A stretch of 64,000 nt of DNA from the NCBI RefSeq assembly GCF_042686125.1, contig NZ_JBHUOV010000005.1:1-64000 (forward strand), in the 5' to 3' direction. Each line of letters opens with the position of its first letter. Position 1 is the stretch's first letter. The notes beneath the pieces were generated by a model. The model did no database searches and had not been told where the DNA came from. It saw nothing but the letters and a program-made list of their open reading frames with translations. Both the position numbers and the translations under genes were made by a program. This DNA comes from Oceanihabitans iliipiscarium (GTDB lineage Bacteria > Bacteroidota > Bacteroidia > Flavobacteriales > Flavobacteriaceae). This document shows positions 23,886-33,574 of the stretch, one piece after another.

Positions 23886-24800
23886 TTTTTGAGTTTTTGT
23901 ATTGGTGTTTATATCTGTCATTTTAACCACATATAAGCCTTTGCTAAGATGTGATAAATGAAGCTCTAATGTTGGGTTTTGTTGCACTTGGATTCGTGTT
24001 ACAAGTCGACCTAATATATTGTAAACTTCAACAGTTTCTAAATCTCTTGTATTGGTGATTGTTACTTTACCTTGACTAGGATTTGGAAAAAGTTTTATCG
24101 CATCTATACTGTTAAGGTCTTCTACACTTAATACATTGGTGAGTGTGATTTCAATAAAACCAATATCATTACCATTAAAAGGTTCGATTGTATTAGACAT
24201 GTCAAAGATAGAAATAGGAAGATTAGCATCGTTATTTCCAGAAGTATAATTAGATCCACTATCTGTTCCAGCATCATATACGAAAGTCATAGGAATTGTT
24301 ATTGAAGTTTTCCAATTGCCACTTGCATCTAATAAGTTAAGACCATCAAGACCAATATACCAATCAGGACTAGGTGCTACCATTGATAATAAGGTTAGTA
24401 AGGGGAAATCTTGATTGACTTCTAGTCCAGTTATTGTTATTGTACCTGCAGCAGTAGAAAGGGAAGGACCATTAATATATTGTTGAGCATCTAAAGCATC
24501 AATAGCGTTTTGAACATCTGTGTCTCTAAAGACATCATTCGTTCCGTTTTCAGCAATCAATTCAACACCAAGAGTAGCCATTTGCCCAACTTCAAAAAAA
24601 TCAACATCACTATTGTGATTCACTCCAACTAATTTAGACCAATGCGCATTTCCTGGAAGCGACATGTCCATTGCATTAGTATGTTCACTAGCATTCCAAG
24701 TACTTGTAAAAACAATATCGTAAGTAGCTATTGATTGCGATTGAAGTGTTGCGAAAATGCTAGCCAGAAATAAGGAAAGTAAAAGTGTAATTTTTTTCAT
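23871..24800 (-). CDS. T9SS-sorted secreted protein
   Basis: This 309-residue protein has a Sec signal peptide (residues 1-22), an all-beta domain with 'spondin-like' features (residues about 25-215; it contains His-Trp-Ser-Lys-Leu-Val-Gly-Val-Asn-His, typical of spondin_N domains) and a type IX secretion sorting domain at the C-terminus (about 235-309; Phe-Pro-Asn-Pro-Ser-Gln-Gly, Gly-Leu-Tyr-Val-Val-Lys). It is therefore predicted to cross the outer membrane and be attached to the cell surface or released. The spondin assignment is less certain than the sorting domain. Confidence 0.82.
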   Translation of the reverse strand: MKKITLLLSLFLASIFATLQSQSIATYDIVFTSTWNASEHTNAMDMSLPGNAHWSKLVGVNHNSDVDFFEVGQMATLGVELIAENGTNDVFRDTDVQNAIDALDAQQYINGPSLSTAAGTITITGLEVNQDFPLLTLLSMVAPSPDWYIGLDGLNLLDASGNWKTSITIPMTFVYDAGTDSGSNYTSGNNDANLPISIFDMSNTIEPFNGNDIGFIEITLTNVLSVEDLNSIDAIKLFPNPSQGKVTITNTRDLETVEVYNILGRLVTRIQVQQNPTLELHLSHLSKGLYVVKMTDINTNTKTQKLILE

Positions 24801-24897
24801 GGTCGTTAATTTTCTGATTAAGTCGTTATTTATTTAAAAGACTTACTTTTTTAAACCACTTAATTTCTAAAAACTTATTTTTGAAAAAATTTCAATA

Positions 24898-25524
24898 TTG
24901 AATTACGAGCTTCTTCTTTCTTTTGTATTAGCCACTTCAGCATTAGCATGTTCTCCAGGACCAGACAATATTTATGTTTTGATGCAAAGCATTACCAATG
25001 GAAAACAATATGGATTGGCAACAGTTGCTGGATTGATTTCTGGGTGTATTGTACATACTACACTTGTGGCTTTTGGAGTTTCAGCAATTATAAAAGAGAA
25101 TGATACTCTGTATTTTGCGATTAAACTTTTTGGAGCTTTGTATTTATTCTACTTAGCCTATAAAGTATATAAAAGTGATGCGAGTATTAGAATGACAAAT
25201 ACTAATGCTCCAAAAAAGAGCTTGGTGCAATTGTATAAACAGGGTTTTATTATGAATGTGCTTAATCCTAAAGTCTCTATCTTCTTTTTGGCGTTTTTTC
25301 CTGGGTTTTTATTTAGTGACACTTTAAGTACAGTTGTTCAATTTTATGTTTTAGGTCTTCTGTTTATGTTAGTCTCTTTAATCATCTTTTCTACAATTGC
25401 TATTTTAGCAGGTACTATTTCAGACTATATTAAACAAAATGAGAACGTTGGCGTTTTATTAAAATGGTTACAAATTATTGTATTTGTAGGTATTGCAATT
25501 TTTATATTATTATCTGAAAAATAG
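24898..25524 (+). CDS. LysE/RhtB family exporter
   Basis: This 208-residue inner membrane protein has six predicted helices. Ser-Pro-Gly-Pro-Asp-Asn near residue 21 is the LysE/RhtB signature, and Asn-Pro-Lys-Val near 121 is the second conserved site. It exports amino acids or related metabolites; the substrate is unknown. The start is a TTG; there is no in-frame ATG before Met-Gln-Ser near residue 30, which would remove the first helix. Confidence 0.86.
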   Translation: MNYELLLSFVLATSALACSPGPDNIYVLMQSITNGKQYGLATVAGLISGCIVHTTLVAFGVSAIIKENDTLYFAIKLFGALYLFYLAYKVYKSDASIRMTNTNAPKKSLVQLYKQGFIMNVLNPKVSIFFLAFFPGFLFSDTLSTVVQFYVLGLLFMLVSLIIFSTIAILAGTISDYIKQNENVGVLLKWLQIIVFVGIAIFILLSEK

Positions 25525-25540
25525 TCTTATTTTTACTGTC

Positions 25541-26404
25541 ATGTCTAAACACGTTAAAGTTATTGAATGTCCTCGTGATGCGATGCAAGGAATAAAGCAA
25601 TTTATTCCAACAGCGCAGAAGGTGCAGTATATTCAGTCGTTGTTACGTGTGGGTTTTGATACGATTGATTTCGGAAGCTTTGTATCGCCTAAAGCGATAC
25701 CTCAAATGGTAGATACGGCTGAAGTATTAGCGCAATTAGATTTAAGTAAAACGACTAGTAAGTTATTAGCTATAGTTGCGAATCTTCGTGGCGCTGAAGC
25801 AGCTTGCCAGCATCCAGAAATAGATTATTTAGGGTATCCTTTTTCTATTTCGGAAAACTTTCAAATGCGTAACACGCATAAGACCATTGCACAATCGGTT
25901 TTGATTTTACAAGATATTTTAAGTTTAGCTCAAAAACACAGCAAGCAAGTAGTTGTATATATATCTATGGGTTTCGGGAACCCTTATGGCGACCCTTGGA
26001 ATGTAGATATAGTAGGAGAGTGGACCGAGAGATTGAGTAAAATGGGTGTGAATATTTTATCGCTTAGCGATACAGTAGGGACTTCAAACCCAGAGAATAT
26101 CGATTATTTATTTTCTAATTTAATTCCTCAATATCAGAATATTGAGTTTGGTGCACATTTGCACACAACACCAACAACATGGTTTGAAAAAGTTGATGCA
26201 GCCTATAAAGCAGGTTGTAGACGTTTTGATGGCGCTATTCAAGGATTTGGTGGTTGTCCAATGGCTAAAGACGAACTAACAGGTAATATGCCAACCGAAA
26301 AAGTACTGTCTTATTTAACCTCTAAAAAAGCACATGATTTAAATGCTTTGTCATTTGAAAGCGCTTATAATGAAGCGACTAAGATTTTTACTGCTTATCA
26401 TTAA
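25541..26404 (+). CDS. Hydroxymethylglutaryl-CoA lyase
   Basis: This 287-residue TIM-barrel enzyme cleaves HMG-CoA to acetyl-CoA and acetoacetate at the end of leucine breakdown. Seen features: Cys-Pro-Arg-Asp-Ala-Met-Gln near residue 8 (Asp metal ligand; most family members have Arg-Asp-Gly), Gly-Ala-His-Leu-His-Thr near 204 (metal-binding His pair) and Gly-Gly-Cys-Pro-Met-Ala near 238 (flexible loop Cys). The start at 25541 is chosen because the longer frame would overlap the preceding gene and lacks family similarity. Leucine dehydrogenase at 17126 acts in the same catabolic direction. Confidence 0.9.
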   Translation: MSKHVKVIECPRDAMQGIKQFIPTAQKVQYIQSLLRVGFDTIDFGSFVSPKAIPQMVDTAEVLAQLDLSKTTSKLLAIVANLRGAEAACQHPEIDYLGYPFSISENFQMRNTHKTIAQSVLILQDILSLAQKHSKQVVVYISMGFGNPYGDPWNVDIVGEWTERLSKMGVNILSLSDTVGTSNPENIDYLFSNLIPQYQNIEFGAHLHTTPTTWFEKVDAAYKAGCRRFDGAIQGFGGCPMAKDELTGNMPTEKVLSYLTSKKAHDLNALSFESAYNEATKIFTAYH

Positions 26405-26489
26405 TTAGTCCTTTTAAAATCTTCCGTAGTTAATTAGGGACTATAATTATTTGTTTCTGTATTTTTAAACTTCGAATTTTAAAAAAAAT

Positions 26490-27194
26490 ATGAAACAACT
26501 CCTTTTTGTTTTTATCTGTACTATTCACTTTTCAGCATTTTCAAAAGAGTGGAAAAGCCTTCAGCAGTTTCAAAAGGAAACCAAGCAAATAGCATTGTCT
26601 CAAAAAGATTGGCTCAAATCCGATAGAAAGCAGAATACTATCGTTTGGCAAAAAGCGAATGCCTATAATCTTAATCATCATCACCCAGAAGAATACATTA
26701 CCATTAAGCAACGCCGAGATTTTTATGCATGGTTTTACACACATTTAAATCTTAAAGGCTATGAAGTAATATGGCCAAAAATGGCTCATTTTATTTCAAA
26801 TAAACTGCGACTAATCAAAGCGTTTCCTTATAATATTTTTACCAATAAAAGTATTAAAAACTATGCGTATCAAGGTAGTGAAACTGTTTTTAACCAAGCA
26901 TTTAATGAATTGCGATTATTATACAATTCTAAAGATGTTATTAAAGGTGAAATTGCTCAGCATTGGGATGAATATATGTTGTATAAAGAACAATACGAAT
27001 GGTTAGAACAAATCTATCAATCTATAGATTCAAAAAGTTTAAAGACTATAGAGCGTATGGCAAAAGGGAAAGGCTTTTATGGCTTGATGGTCGATAAATC
27101 GATTCGTTTTAAAGGCGACATTTCTAATCCAGAAGCGCGTTATAAATATGCCATTCAAAGTTTACGAGACTATTGTAAAAATACTTATAAATAA
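26490..27194 (+). CDS. Exported protein, unknown function
   Basis: This 234-residue protein has a Sec signal peptide (residues 1-18, ending Ser-Ala-Phe-Ser) and a mainly helical basic mature region with many Trp and Tyr. Asn-His-His-His-Pro-Glu near residue 61 and Gly-Phe-Tyr-Gly-Leu-Met near 195 are distinctive but do not identify a family for me. It sits alone between the HMG-CoA lyase gene and guaB. Confidence 0.75.
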   Translation: MKQLLFVFICTIHFSAFSKEWKSLQQFQKETKQIALSQKDWLKSDRKQNTIVWQKANAYNLNHHHPEEYITIKQRRDFYAWFYTHLNLKGYEVIWPKMAHFISNKLRLIKAFPYNIFTNKSIKNYAYQGSETVFNQAFNELRLLYNSKDVIKGEIAQHWDEYMLYKEQYEWLEQIYQSIDSKSLKTIERMAKGKGFYGLMVDKSIRFKGDISNPEARYKYAIQSLRDYCKNTYK

Positions 27195-27222
27195 TATTTA
27201 GCTAAAAAGATAATTTTAGTTG

Positions 27223-27230
27223 TATCTTTG
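27223..27230 (+). promoter_or_regulatory. guaB -7 box
   Basis: TATCTTTG matches TAnnTTTG and ends 25 bp before the ATG at 27256. The -33 element is weak (TTTA about 22 bp upstream). Confidence 0.5.
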
Positions 27231-27255
27231 TGTGCAATTAAATCTTAATTGCATC

Positions 27256-28728
27256 ATGACAGCACACGACAACAAAATTGTAGGCGAAGGTTTAACCTAC
27301 GATGACGTATTATTAGTTCCAGCTTTCTCGGAAGTTTTACCACGCGAAGTCAATATTCAAACAAAATTTACTCGAAACATTAGCATCAATATTCCTATTG
27401 TATCTGCTGCTATGGATACTGTTACCGAAAGTGCCATGGCTATTGCAATTGCTCGTGAAGGCGGAATAGGTGTGTTACACAAGAATATGAGTATAGAAGA
27501 TCAAGCCAATGAAGTCCGTCGTGTAAAACGTGCAGAAAGTGGTATGATAACTGACCCAGTAACAATGACCTTAGATGCTAAAGTTATAGATGCTAAAAAG
27601 CTAATGGCAGAGCATAGTATTGGAGGCATTCCTATTATAGATGATAACGGATTACTAAAAGGAATTGTGACAAATAGAGATTTGCGATTTGAAAAAAATA
27701 ATAACAGAGCTATTGTTGAGGTCATGACGAGCAAAAATTTAGTTACAGCTCCAATAGGAACATCGTTACAAGATGCTGAAGGAATTTTGAATCAACATAA
27801 AATAGAGAAATTACTAATTGTCGATGACAACTATAAGTTAGCAGGATTAATTACGTTTAGAGACATTACCAAATTAACTCAGAAACCTATTTCTAATAAA
27901 GATCAATACGGAAGACTTCGTGTTGCTGCTGCTTTAGGCGTAACAGCTGATGCAGTAGAGCGAACCGAAGCATTAGTAAGGTCTGGTGTCGATGCAGTAA
28001 TTATTGATACAGCGCATGGACATACAAAAGGTGTGGTGACAGTGCTAAAAGAAGTTAAAGCTAAATTCCCAGAATTAGATGTTATTGTTGGAAATATCGC
28101 CACAGGAGCTGCCGCAAAATATTTGGTTGAAGCAGGAGCAGATGCTGTAAAAGTTGGTATTGGTCCAGGTTCCATTTGTACAACACGAGTGGTCGCTGGA
28201 GTAGGATTTCCACAATTCTCAGCGGTTTTAGAAGTAGCTGCTGCCATTAAAGGCTCTGGAGTTCCAGTGATAGCAGATGGAGGGATTAGATATACTGGTG
28301 ATATTCCTAAAGCAATAGCAGCAGGAGCAGATACAGTAATGCTAGGCTCTTTGCTAGCAGGAACTAAAGAATCTCCTGGAGAAACGATTATTTACGAAGG
28401 CCGAAAATTTAAATCTTATCGTGGAATGGGTTCAGTAGAAGCTATGAAACAAGGAAGTAAAGACCGCTATTTTCAAGATGTGGAAGACGATATTAAAAAA
28501 CTAGTTCCAGAAGGCATTGTAGGACGTGTACCTTACAAAGGCGAATTGTTTGAAAGCATTCATCAGTTTATTGGTGGTTTACGTGCTGGAATGGGCTATT
28601 GTGGCGCTAAAGATATAACCACGCTTCAAGACCATGGTCAATTTGTGAAAATTACAGCATCAGGTATCAATGAAAGCCATCCGCACGATGTTACAATTAC
28701 CAAAGAATCACCTAATTACTCAAGGTAG
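27256..28728 (+). CDS. guaB: IMP dehydrogenase
   Basis: This 490-residue enzyme catalyses the NAD-dependent step from IMP to XMP in GTP synthesis. The barrel is interrupted by a CBS domain pair (about residues 95-215). The catalytic Cys lies in Gly-Pro-Gly-Ser-Ile-Cys-Thr-Thr-Arg near residue 305, and the flap region Tyr-Arg-Gly-Met-Gly-Ser follows near 392. The start at 27256 gives the family start Lys-Ile-Val-Gly-Glu-Gly-Leu-Thr-Tyr-Asp-Asp and lies downstream of the -7 box, whereas the longer frame begins upstream of it. Confidence 0.96.
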   Translation: MTAHDNKIVGEGLTYDDVLLVPAFSEVLPREVNIQTKFTRNISINIPIVSAAMDTVTESAMAIAIAREGGIGVLHKNMSIEDQANEVRRVKRAESGMITDPVTMTLDAKVIDAKKLMAEHSIGGIPIIDDNGLLKGIVTNRDLRFEKNNNRAIVEVMTSKNLVTAPIGTSLQDAEGILNQHKIEKLLIVDDNYKLAGLITFRDITKLTQKPISNKDQYGRLRVAAALGVTADAVERTEALVRSGVDAVIIDTAHGHTKGVVTVLKEVKAKFPELDVIVGNIATGAAAKYLVEAGADAVKVGIGPGSICTTRVVAGVGFPQFSAVLEVAAAIKGSGVPVIADGGIRYTGDIPKAIAAGADTVMLGSLLAGTKESPGETIIYEGRKFKSYRGMGSVEAMKQGSKDRYFQDVEDDIKKLVPEGIVGRVPYKGELFESIHQFIGGLRAGMGYCGAKDITTLQDHGQFVKITASGINESHPHDVTITKESPNYSR

Positions 28729-28978
28729 AATTTAGCTTTTACCAACATCTGAATTTGAACAAAGGTTTCTTGAATTGTCACCTTACGAAGCATCTTGCCT
28801 ATCTGTGATAAGTCAGATGTTCTTTTTTCTTGGCGATTAATTAAGTGTTTTTTACATTTTATTGATTTGTTCATGACATCTCATCGTAAGAATGCTACAA
28901 TTCGGTATTTATTAGTTTCATATGCTCTCTTTCTGATTCATCTTTGCAGCATCAATCAAATTAATCAATATTAAACAC

Positions 28979-31129
28979 ATGAAAAAACTATTACCTCTCT
29001 TTGTCTATTTTGTAACACTACAACTATCAGCACAAGTTATTAGTGGAACCGTTACAGATTCTAAAAATAATCCTATTGCAGAAGCTAACGTATATTTAGA
29101 AGGAACTTATGATGGTGCTACTACAAATGAACAAGGTGTCTTTTCATTTAAAACCACAGAAACAGGAAGTCAAACTTTAGTCGTTTCGTATTTGTCTTAT
29201 GAGACTTTTATGATGCTAGGCGATATTTCATTTATGAAAGATTTAAATATAGTTCTTAAAGATGATATTAACACCTTAGATACTGTAGTGCTTTCTGCTG
29301 GAACATTTTCGGCTGGCGATAATTCTAAGGTAAATGCATTAAAGCCTTTAGATGTTGTTACTACAGCGAGCGCTTTAGGTGATTTTGTTGGCGCATTGCA
29401 AACACTTCCAGGAACCACAACAGTAGCAGAAGATGGACGCCTTTTTGTGCGTGGAGGAGATGCAGAAGAAACACAAATATTTATAGATGGCATTCGTGTA
29501 TTCACGCCCTATTCACCAACAACGAATAATGTGCCAACTCGTGGACGTTATTCGCCTTTTCTATTTGATGGTATTACGTTTTCTACTGGAGGGTATTCCG
29601 CAGAATTCGGACAAGCTCTGTCTAGTGTTTTGTTATTGAATACAACTGGTATTCCTGACCAAGAAAAAACAGATATTGGTATTATGACGGTTGGTGGAGT
29701 GCTTGGTAACACTCAAAAATGGAAGACAAATTCCTTAAGCGTTAATGCATCGTATATCAACTTAGCACCATATAATTCTATTTTTAAGGATAGAAACGAT
29801 TGGGATAAACCTTTCGAAGGTATTTCGGGAGAAGCTGTTTTTCGACAAGAACTAGGTAGTGGTATGTTGAAATTATATTCAGCATTCGATACAAGTAGTT
29901 TTGAATTAACTCAAGAAGATATTAATAGTGCTGATGGCGTGCACTTTAAGTTAAACAATAAGAACTTTTACTTTAATGGTTCTTATGAAGGTCATTTGAG
30001 CGATAATTGGAAATTACAAACAGGATTGAGTTATACTAAAGCTAAAAATAAAATTAGTTTTGATGATGCAGATATTGATGATGACGAAAATTCTTATCAC
30101 GCTAAACTAAAACTAAAACATCGATTTAATAATTATTTTAAATTAAATGTTGGTGCCGAATATTTTTCAACACATTTTACTGAAGATTACCAGGATGTAT
30201 TTACACCATCAGTTGATTATGGTTATACAAATAATATCAGTGCAGCATTTACCGAAGCAGATATTTTCTTTTCAAAAAAACTAGCCCTAAAAGCTGGGTT
30301 GCGTCTAGAGTATAGCGAATTATTTAAAGAATTAACGCTGTCTCCTCGATTATCGATGGCTTATAAAACGTCGGAAAAAAGCCAGATATCTTTAGCTTAT
30401 GGCGATTTTTATCAGAACCCAAATTCTAATATTTTGAAATTTGAGCAGGACTTAGAAGCACAACATACGACACATTATATTCTCAACTATCAATATAATG
30501 GCAAAGGACAGTTGTTTAGAGCTGAAGCCTACTATAAAGATTATGATCAATTGGTGAAGTACGATAGTGACTTTGCTAGTTTCGACTCAAATTATAATAG
30601 TCAAGGCTACGGATTTGCTAAAGGCATCGATTTGTTTTGGCGCGATAGTCGAAACATCAAGAATGTAGATTATTGGGTGAGTTATTCGTTTTTAGATAGC
30701 GAACGGAATTATAATAACTTTCCGAATAGTGCACAACCAAATTTTGCGAATGCACATAATTTATCAGTAGTCGGAAAATATTGGATTAATGATTGGAAAA
30801 GTCAAGTAGGTATGAGTTATTCGTTCGCTTCAGGTCGAACTTATACCGATCCGAACAAATCAGGTTTCTTAAATCAAAAAACAAAAGCCTATAACAGCTT
30901 AAGCTTAAATTGGGCCTATTTATTGACGCCACAAAAAATTCTTTATTTTTCGGTGAATAATGTACTCGGATTTAAAAACATAAATGGCTACCAATTTGCT
31001 AATACACCAGATGTTAATGGCAATTTTGCAAGCCGAAGTTTACGTCCTGCAGCAGACCAATTCTTTTTTGTTGGATTCTTTTGGACCATCAGTGAGAAAG
31101 GAACAGACAATCAATTAGATAATCTATAA
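28979..31129 (+). CDS. TonB-dependent receptor with carboxypeptidase-like domain
   Basis: This 716-residue outer membrane receptor has a Sec signal peptide ending Leu-Ser-Ala-Gln, a carboxypeptidase-D-like regulatory domain (about residues 20-95; Ile-Ser-Gly-Thr-Val-Thr-Asp...Asn-Val-Tyr-Leu-Glu-Gly), a plug domain (about 105-215; Leu-Pro-Gly...Leu-Phe-Val-Arg-Gly-Gly-Asp, Phe-Ile-Asp-Gly-Ile-Arg-Val) and a beta-barrel. There is no SusD partner, so it is not a classical glycan system. The substrate is unknown. The downstream genes at 31232 and 31879 may share its transcript. Confidence 0.9.
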   Translation: MKKLLPLFVYFVTLQLSAQVISGTVTDSKNNPIAEANVYLEGTYDGATTNEQGVFSFKTTETGSQTLVVSYLSYETFMMLGDISFMKDLNIVLKDDINTLDTVVLSAGTFSAGDNSKVNALKPLDVVTTASALGDFVGALQTLPGTTTVAEDGRLFVRGGDAEETQIFIDGIRVFTPYSPTTNNVPTRGRYSPFLFDGITFSTGGYSAEFGQALSSVLLLNTTGIPDQEKTDIGIMTVGGVLGNTQKWKTNSLSVNASYINLAPYNSIFKDRNDWDKPFEGISGEAVFRQELGSGMLKLYSAFDTSSFELTQEDINSADGVHFKLNNKNFYFNGSYEGHLSDNWKLQTGLSYTKAKNKISFDDADIDDDENSYHAKLKLKHRFNNYFKLNVGAEYFSTHFTEDYQDVFTPSVDYGYTNNISAAFTEADIFFSKKLALKAGLRLEYSELFKELTLSPRLSMAYKTSEKSQISLAYGDFYQNPNSNILKFEQDLEAQHTTHYILNYQYNGKGQLFRAEAYYKDYDQLVKYDSDFASFDSNYNSQGYGFAKGIDLFWRDSRNIKNVDYWVSYSFLDSERNYNNFPNSAQPNFANAHNLSVVGKYWINDWKSQVGMSYSFASGRTYTDPNKSGFLNQKTKAYNSLSLNWAYLLTPQKILYFSVNNVLGFKNINGYQFANTPDVNGNFASRSLRPAADQFFFVGFFWTISEKGTDNQLDNL

Positions 31130-31231
31130 ATTACAACTTATCCATATAAAATGACAATTCAGTCGAAAGAGATTTATAATAACGCTAAATCAGTCGATAT
31201 TTGTCTTATAATTAATTAAAAATCAAAACAC

Positions 31232-31852
31232 ATGCAAAAAGTAATTATCATTGTAGCCCTATTTATAACAAGTATCGCTACGTCCCAAACAAAGTATGAA
31301 TTAGGAATGCAAAAAGCCTTAGACCTTTGGGGAACTAACGCTATAGAAGCTTCACAGTTATTTGAACGTATATCAAAAGCAGAACCAGACAACTGGCTAC
31401 CACCTTATTATGCAGCAGCTACTTTAGTGTTTGATGGGTTTTCTAAATTGAATGATAGAGAAGCACTAGAAGCTCAATTAAATAAAGCACAAGACTTATT
31501 AAATGAAGCTTCAGCAATCTCAAAAGACAATCCAGAAATTATGGTCTTACAAGCTTTATTATATACTGTTTATGTCGCTAGTGATGGTGCAACTTATGGT
31601 ATGACCTTATCAGGAAAAGTAATGGCTTTATATACACAAGCCGAACAAATAGATCCTACAAACCCTAGAGTGGTGTACAATAGAGCAGAATGGGAAATAG
31701 GAGGCGCGCGTTATTTTGGACAAGATACAGCACCATTTTGTAAAAATATAGAACGCTCCATAGAACTTTTTGCTAACTTTAAACCAGAATCTGAATTTCA
31801 CCCAAACTGGGGAAGAGAACGTGCTGAGGAAGCTTTAAAAGCCTGTAAATAA
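31232..31852 (+). CDS. Exported TPR-like protein
   Basis: This 206-residue protein has a Sec signal peptide (ending Ala-Thr-Ser-Gln) and a helical mature part. Helix pairs around residues 35-60, 75-110 and 125-165 show TPR-like spacing (Ala-Glu-Pro-Asp-Asn-Trp-Leu-Pro-Pro, Ile-Asp-Pro-Thr-Asn-Pro-Arg), which suggests a protein-binding scaffold. Its position between a TonB receptor and a sensor kinase hints at a role in the envelope. Function is not known. Confidence 0.75.
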   Translation: MQKVIIIVALFITSIATSQTKYELGMQKALDLWGTNAIEASQLFERISKAEPDNWLPPYYAAATLVFDGFSKLNDREALEAQLNKAQDLLNEASAISKDNPEIMVLQALLYTVYVASDGATYGMTLSGKVMALYTQAEQIDPTNPRVVYNRAEWEIGGARYFGQDTAPFCKNIERSIELFANFKPESEFHPNWGRERAEEALKACK

Positions 31853-31878
31853 TTCTTTTTTAAAAAAACAAACACACA

Positions 31879-33216
31879 ATGAAATCAATTAAAAACATAT
31901 TTATCACTTTCTTTATTGGATGTATCGTTTTCGTCATCGGAAATTTATTGTCAGACGGATTCTCATTTGGTACAGTACGTGGATTTTTAATTGAATTTAG
32001 CTTTTATCAATTGTATGCTTTCGTTTTAGGGTATTCTAATATGTTTTACTTTTCATATTTAGAACAACGTAAATGGAACGAATCAGATACAATTAAGCGT
32101 ATTGTTATTGGCGTTTTAGGCTCTGTCGTTATTACAATTATTGGACTGGTTTTATTGCGAACGTTTACGGCTTTATATTATTTCGGACAAACCTTCGATT
32201 ATTTTATAGCGCATGAAACTCTTAAACCGTATCAATTTGGACTGTGGATTACTTTAACTATTGTCATTACCTTTCATTTTATTTATTTCTATAATAAATA
32301 TCAACAAAAGAAAATTAAAGAACAAAAAGTCATTGCTGGTACTGCAAGCGCTAAGTTTGATGCTTTAAAAAATCAGTTAGACCCACATTTTTTGTTCAAT
32401 AGTTTAAATGTTCTAACAAGTCTAATTGAAGAAAACCCAGATAATGCTCAAAAGTTTACAACCTCATTGTCTAAAGTTTACCGTTATGTCTTAGAACAAA
32501 AAAATAAAGATCTGGTTACTGTAGATGAGGAACTCGCTTTTGCTAAAACGTATATGTCGCTTTTAAAAACAAGGTTTGAAGACAGCATCATTTTTGAAAT
32601 TCCAGACCAAGCTTCAAACCCAGAAAGTAAAGTCGTACCATTATCATTACAGCTCCTTTTAGAAAATGCTGTAAAACACAATATGGTCACTTCAGCAAAA
32701 CCATTACATATTAAAATATATGAAGAAAATGGCAACTTGGTTGTAGAGAATAATTTACAACCAAAACAAATCGTAAAAAAGAGTAGTGGTGTTGGTTTAA
32801 GCAATATCAAACAACGCTATGACTTATTAACCGATAAAAAAGTATTCATCAATCAAGAAGCAAAAAGTTTTGCAGTTGCAATACCAATGCTGACAAAACA
32901 AATCACAGTTATGAAAAAATTAGAAACACCATCAGAGCAAAGTTATGAACGAGCTCGAAAACACGTAGAAAATCTAAAAGGGTTTTACTATAGTATTGTC
33001 GCGTATTGCGTCGTTATTCCTTTTATTATTTTTATTAATTATAAAACGTCATGGGAATTCCATTGGTTTTGGTTTCCTCTATTTGGTTGGGGCATCGGAA
33101 TATGCTTTCATGCTTATCAAGTTTTTGTCAATGATGGCGTTTTAGGCATCAGTTGGGAACAACGAAAAATAGAGCAGTATATGAAAGAAGAAGAAAATAA
33201 AAAGAAATGGAATTAA
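31879..33216 (+). CDS. LytS-type sensor kinase with C-terminal 2TM domain
   Basis: This 445-residue membrane protein has four N-terminal helices (about residues 8-145), a His_kinase domain (PF06580) with Asp-Pro-His-Phe-Leu-Phe-Asn near residue 168-174 as phosphorylated His, an ATPase domain (Leu-Leu-Leu-Glu-Asn-Ala-Val-Lys-His near 255) and then, after residue 340, an extra 2TM domain (PF13239). The same 2TM domain forms the two small proteins that follow. It probably phosphorylates the LytTR regulator encoded at 34086. The fusion of kinase and 2TM domain in one chain is notable because the 2TM domain is usually separate. Confidence 0.88.
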   Translation: MKSIKNIFITFFIGCIVFVIGNLLSDGFSFGTVRGFLIEFSFYQLYAFVLGYSNMFYFSYLEQRKWNESDTIKRIVIGVLGSVVITIIGLVLLRTFTALYYFGQTFDYFIAHETLKPYQFGLWITLTIVITFHFIYFYNKYQQKKIKEQKVIAGTASAKFDALKNQLDPHFLFNSLNVLTSLIEENPDNAQKFTTSLSKVYRYVLEQKNKDLVTVDEELAFAKTYMSLLKTRFEDSIIFEIPDQASNPESKVVPLSLQLLLENAVKHNMVTSAKPLHIKIYEENGNLVVENNLQPKQIVKKSSGVGLSNIKQRYDLLTDKKVFINQEAKSFAVAIPMLTKQITVMKKLETPSEQSYERARKHVENLKGFYYSIVAYCVVIPFIIFINYKTSWEFHWFWFPLFGWGIGICFHAYQVFVNDGVLGISWEQRKIEQYMKEEENKKKWN

Positions 33217-33223
33217 ATTAAAA

Positions 33224-33562
33224 GTGATGGAAACAAATCATATCGAACCTTATAAAGAAACAGATCACCAAAGAAGCTTGGCATATAAACGCGCCGAAAA
33301 AAGACTTAAAGAAACTAAAACTTTTTATCAGCATCTGCTTGCCTATTGTCTGTTTACACCATTTACAATTTTTATTAACTATCTAACGTATTGGGACTAT
33401 AAATGGTTTTGGTATTCCCTAATTCCTTGGGGCTTTGGTTTAGCAATACATGCATTTATAGTCTTTGTTCATAAAGGACGTGGCCTATTTGGAAGCCATT
33501 GGGAGCAACGCAAAATAGAACAGTATTTGAGAGAAGAAGAGCGTAATAAAAAATGGAATTAA
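33224..33562 (+). CDS. 2TM domain protein (first copy)
   Basis: This 112-residue protein is made of one 2TM domain: an amphipathic Arg/Lys-rich helix (Ala-Tyr-Lys-Arg-Ala-Glu-Lys-Arg-Leu), two membrane helices (about residues 38-58 and 66-90) and the conserved tail Trp-Glu-Gln-Arg-Lys-Ile-Glu-Gln-Tyr-Leu. It is close in sequence to the C-terminus of the preceding kinase (same Trp-Glu-Gln-Arg-Lys-Ile-Glu-Gln-Tyr), which suggests local duplication. It starts seven bases after the kinase stop. Confidence 0.88.
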   Translation: MMETNHIEPYKETDHQRSLAYKRAEKRLKETKTFYQHLLAYCLFTPFTIFINYLTYWDYKWFWYSLIPWGFGLAIHAFIVFVHKGRGLFGSHWEQRKIEQYLREEERNKKWN

Positions 33563-33574
33563 ATTTTATGAATC

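Noticed and set aside
28740..28832. Long-range pairing ACATCTGA/TCAGATGT after guaB as terminator
   Set aside because: The loop is about 60 bases and alternative pairings exist, although a T tract follows.
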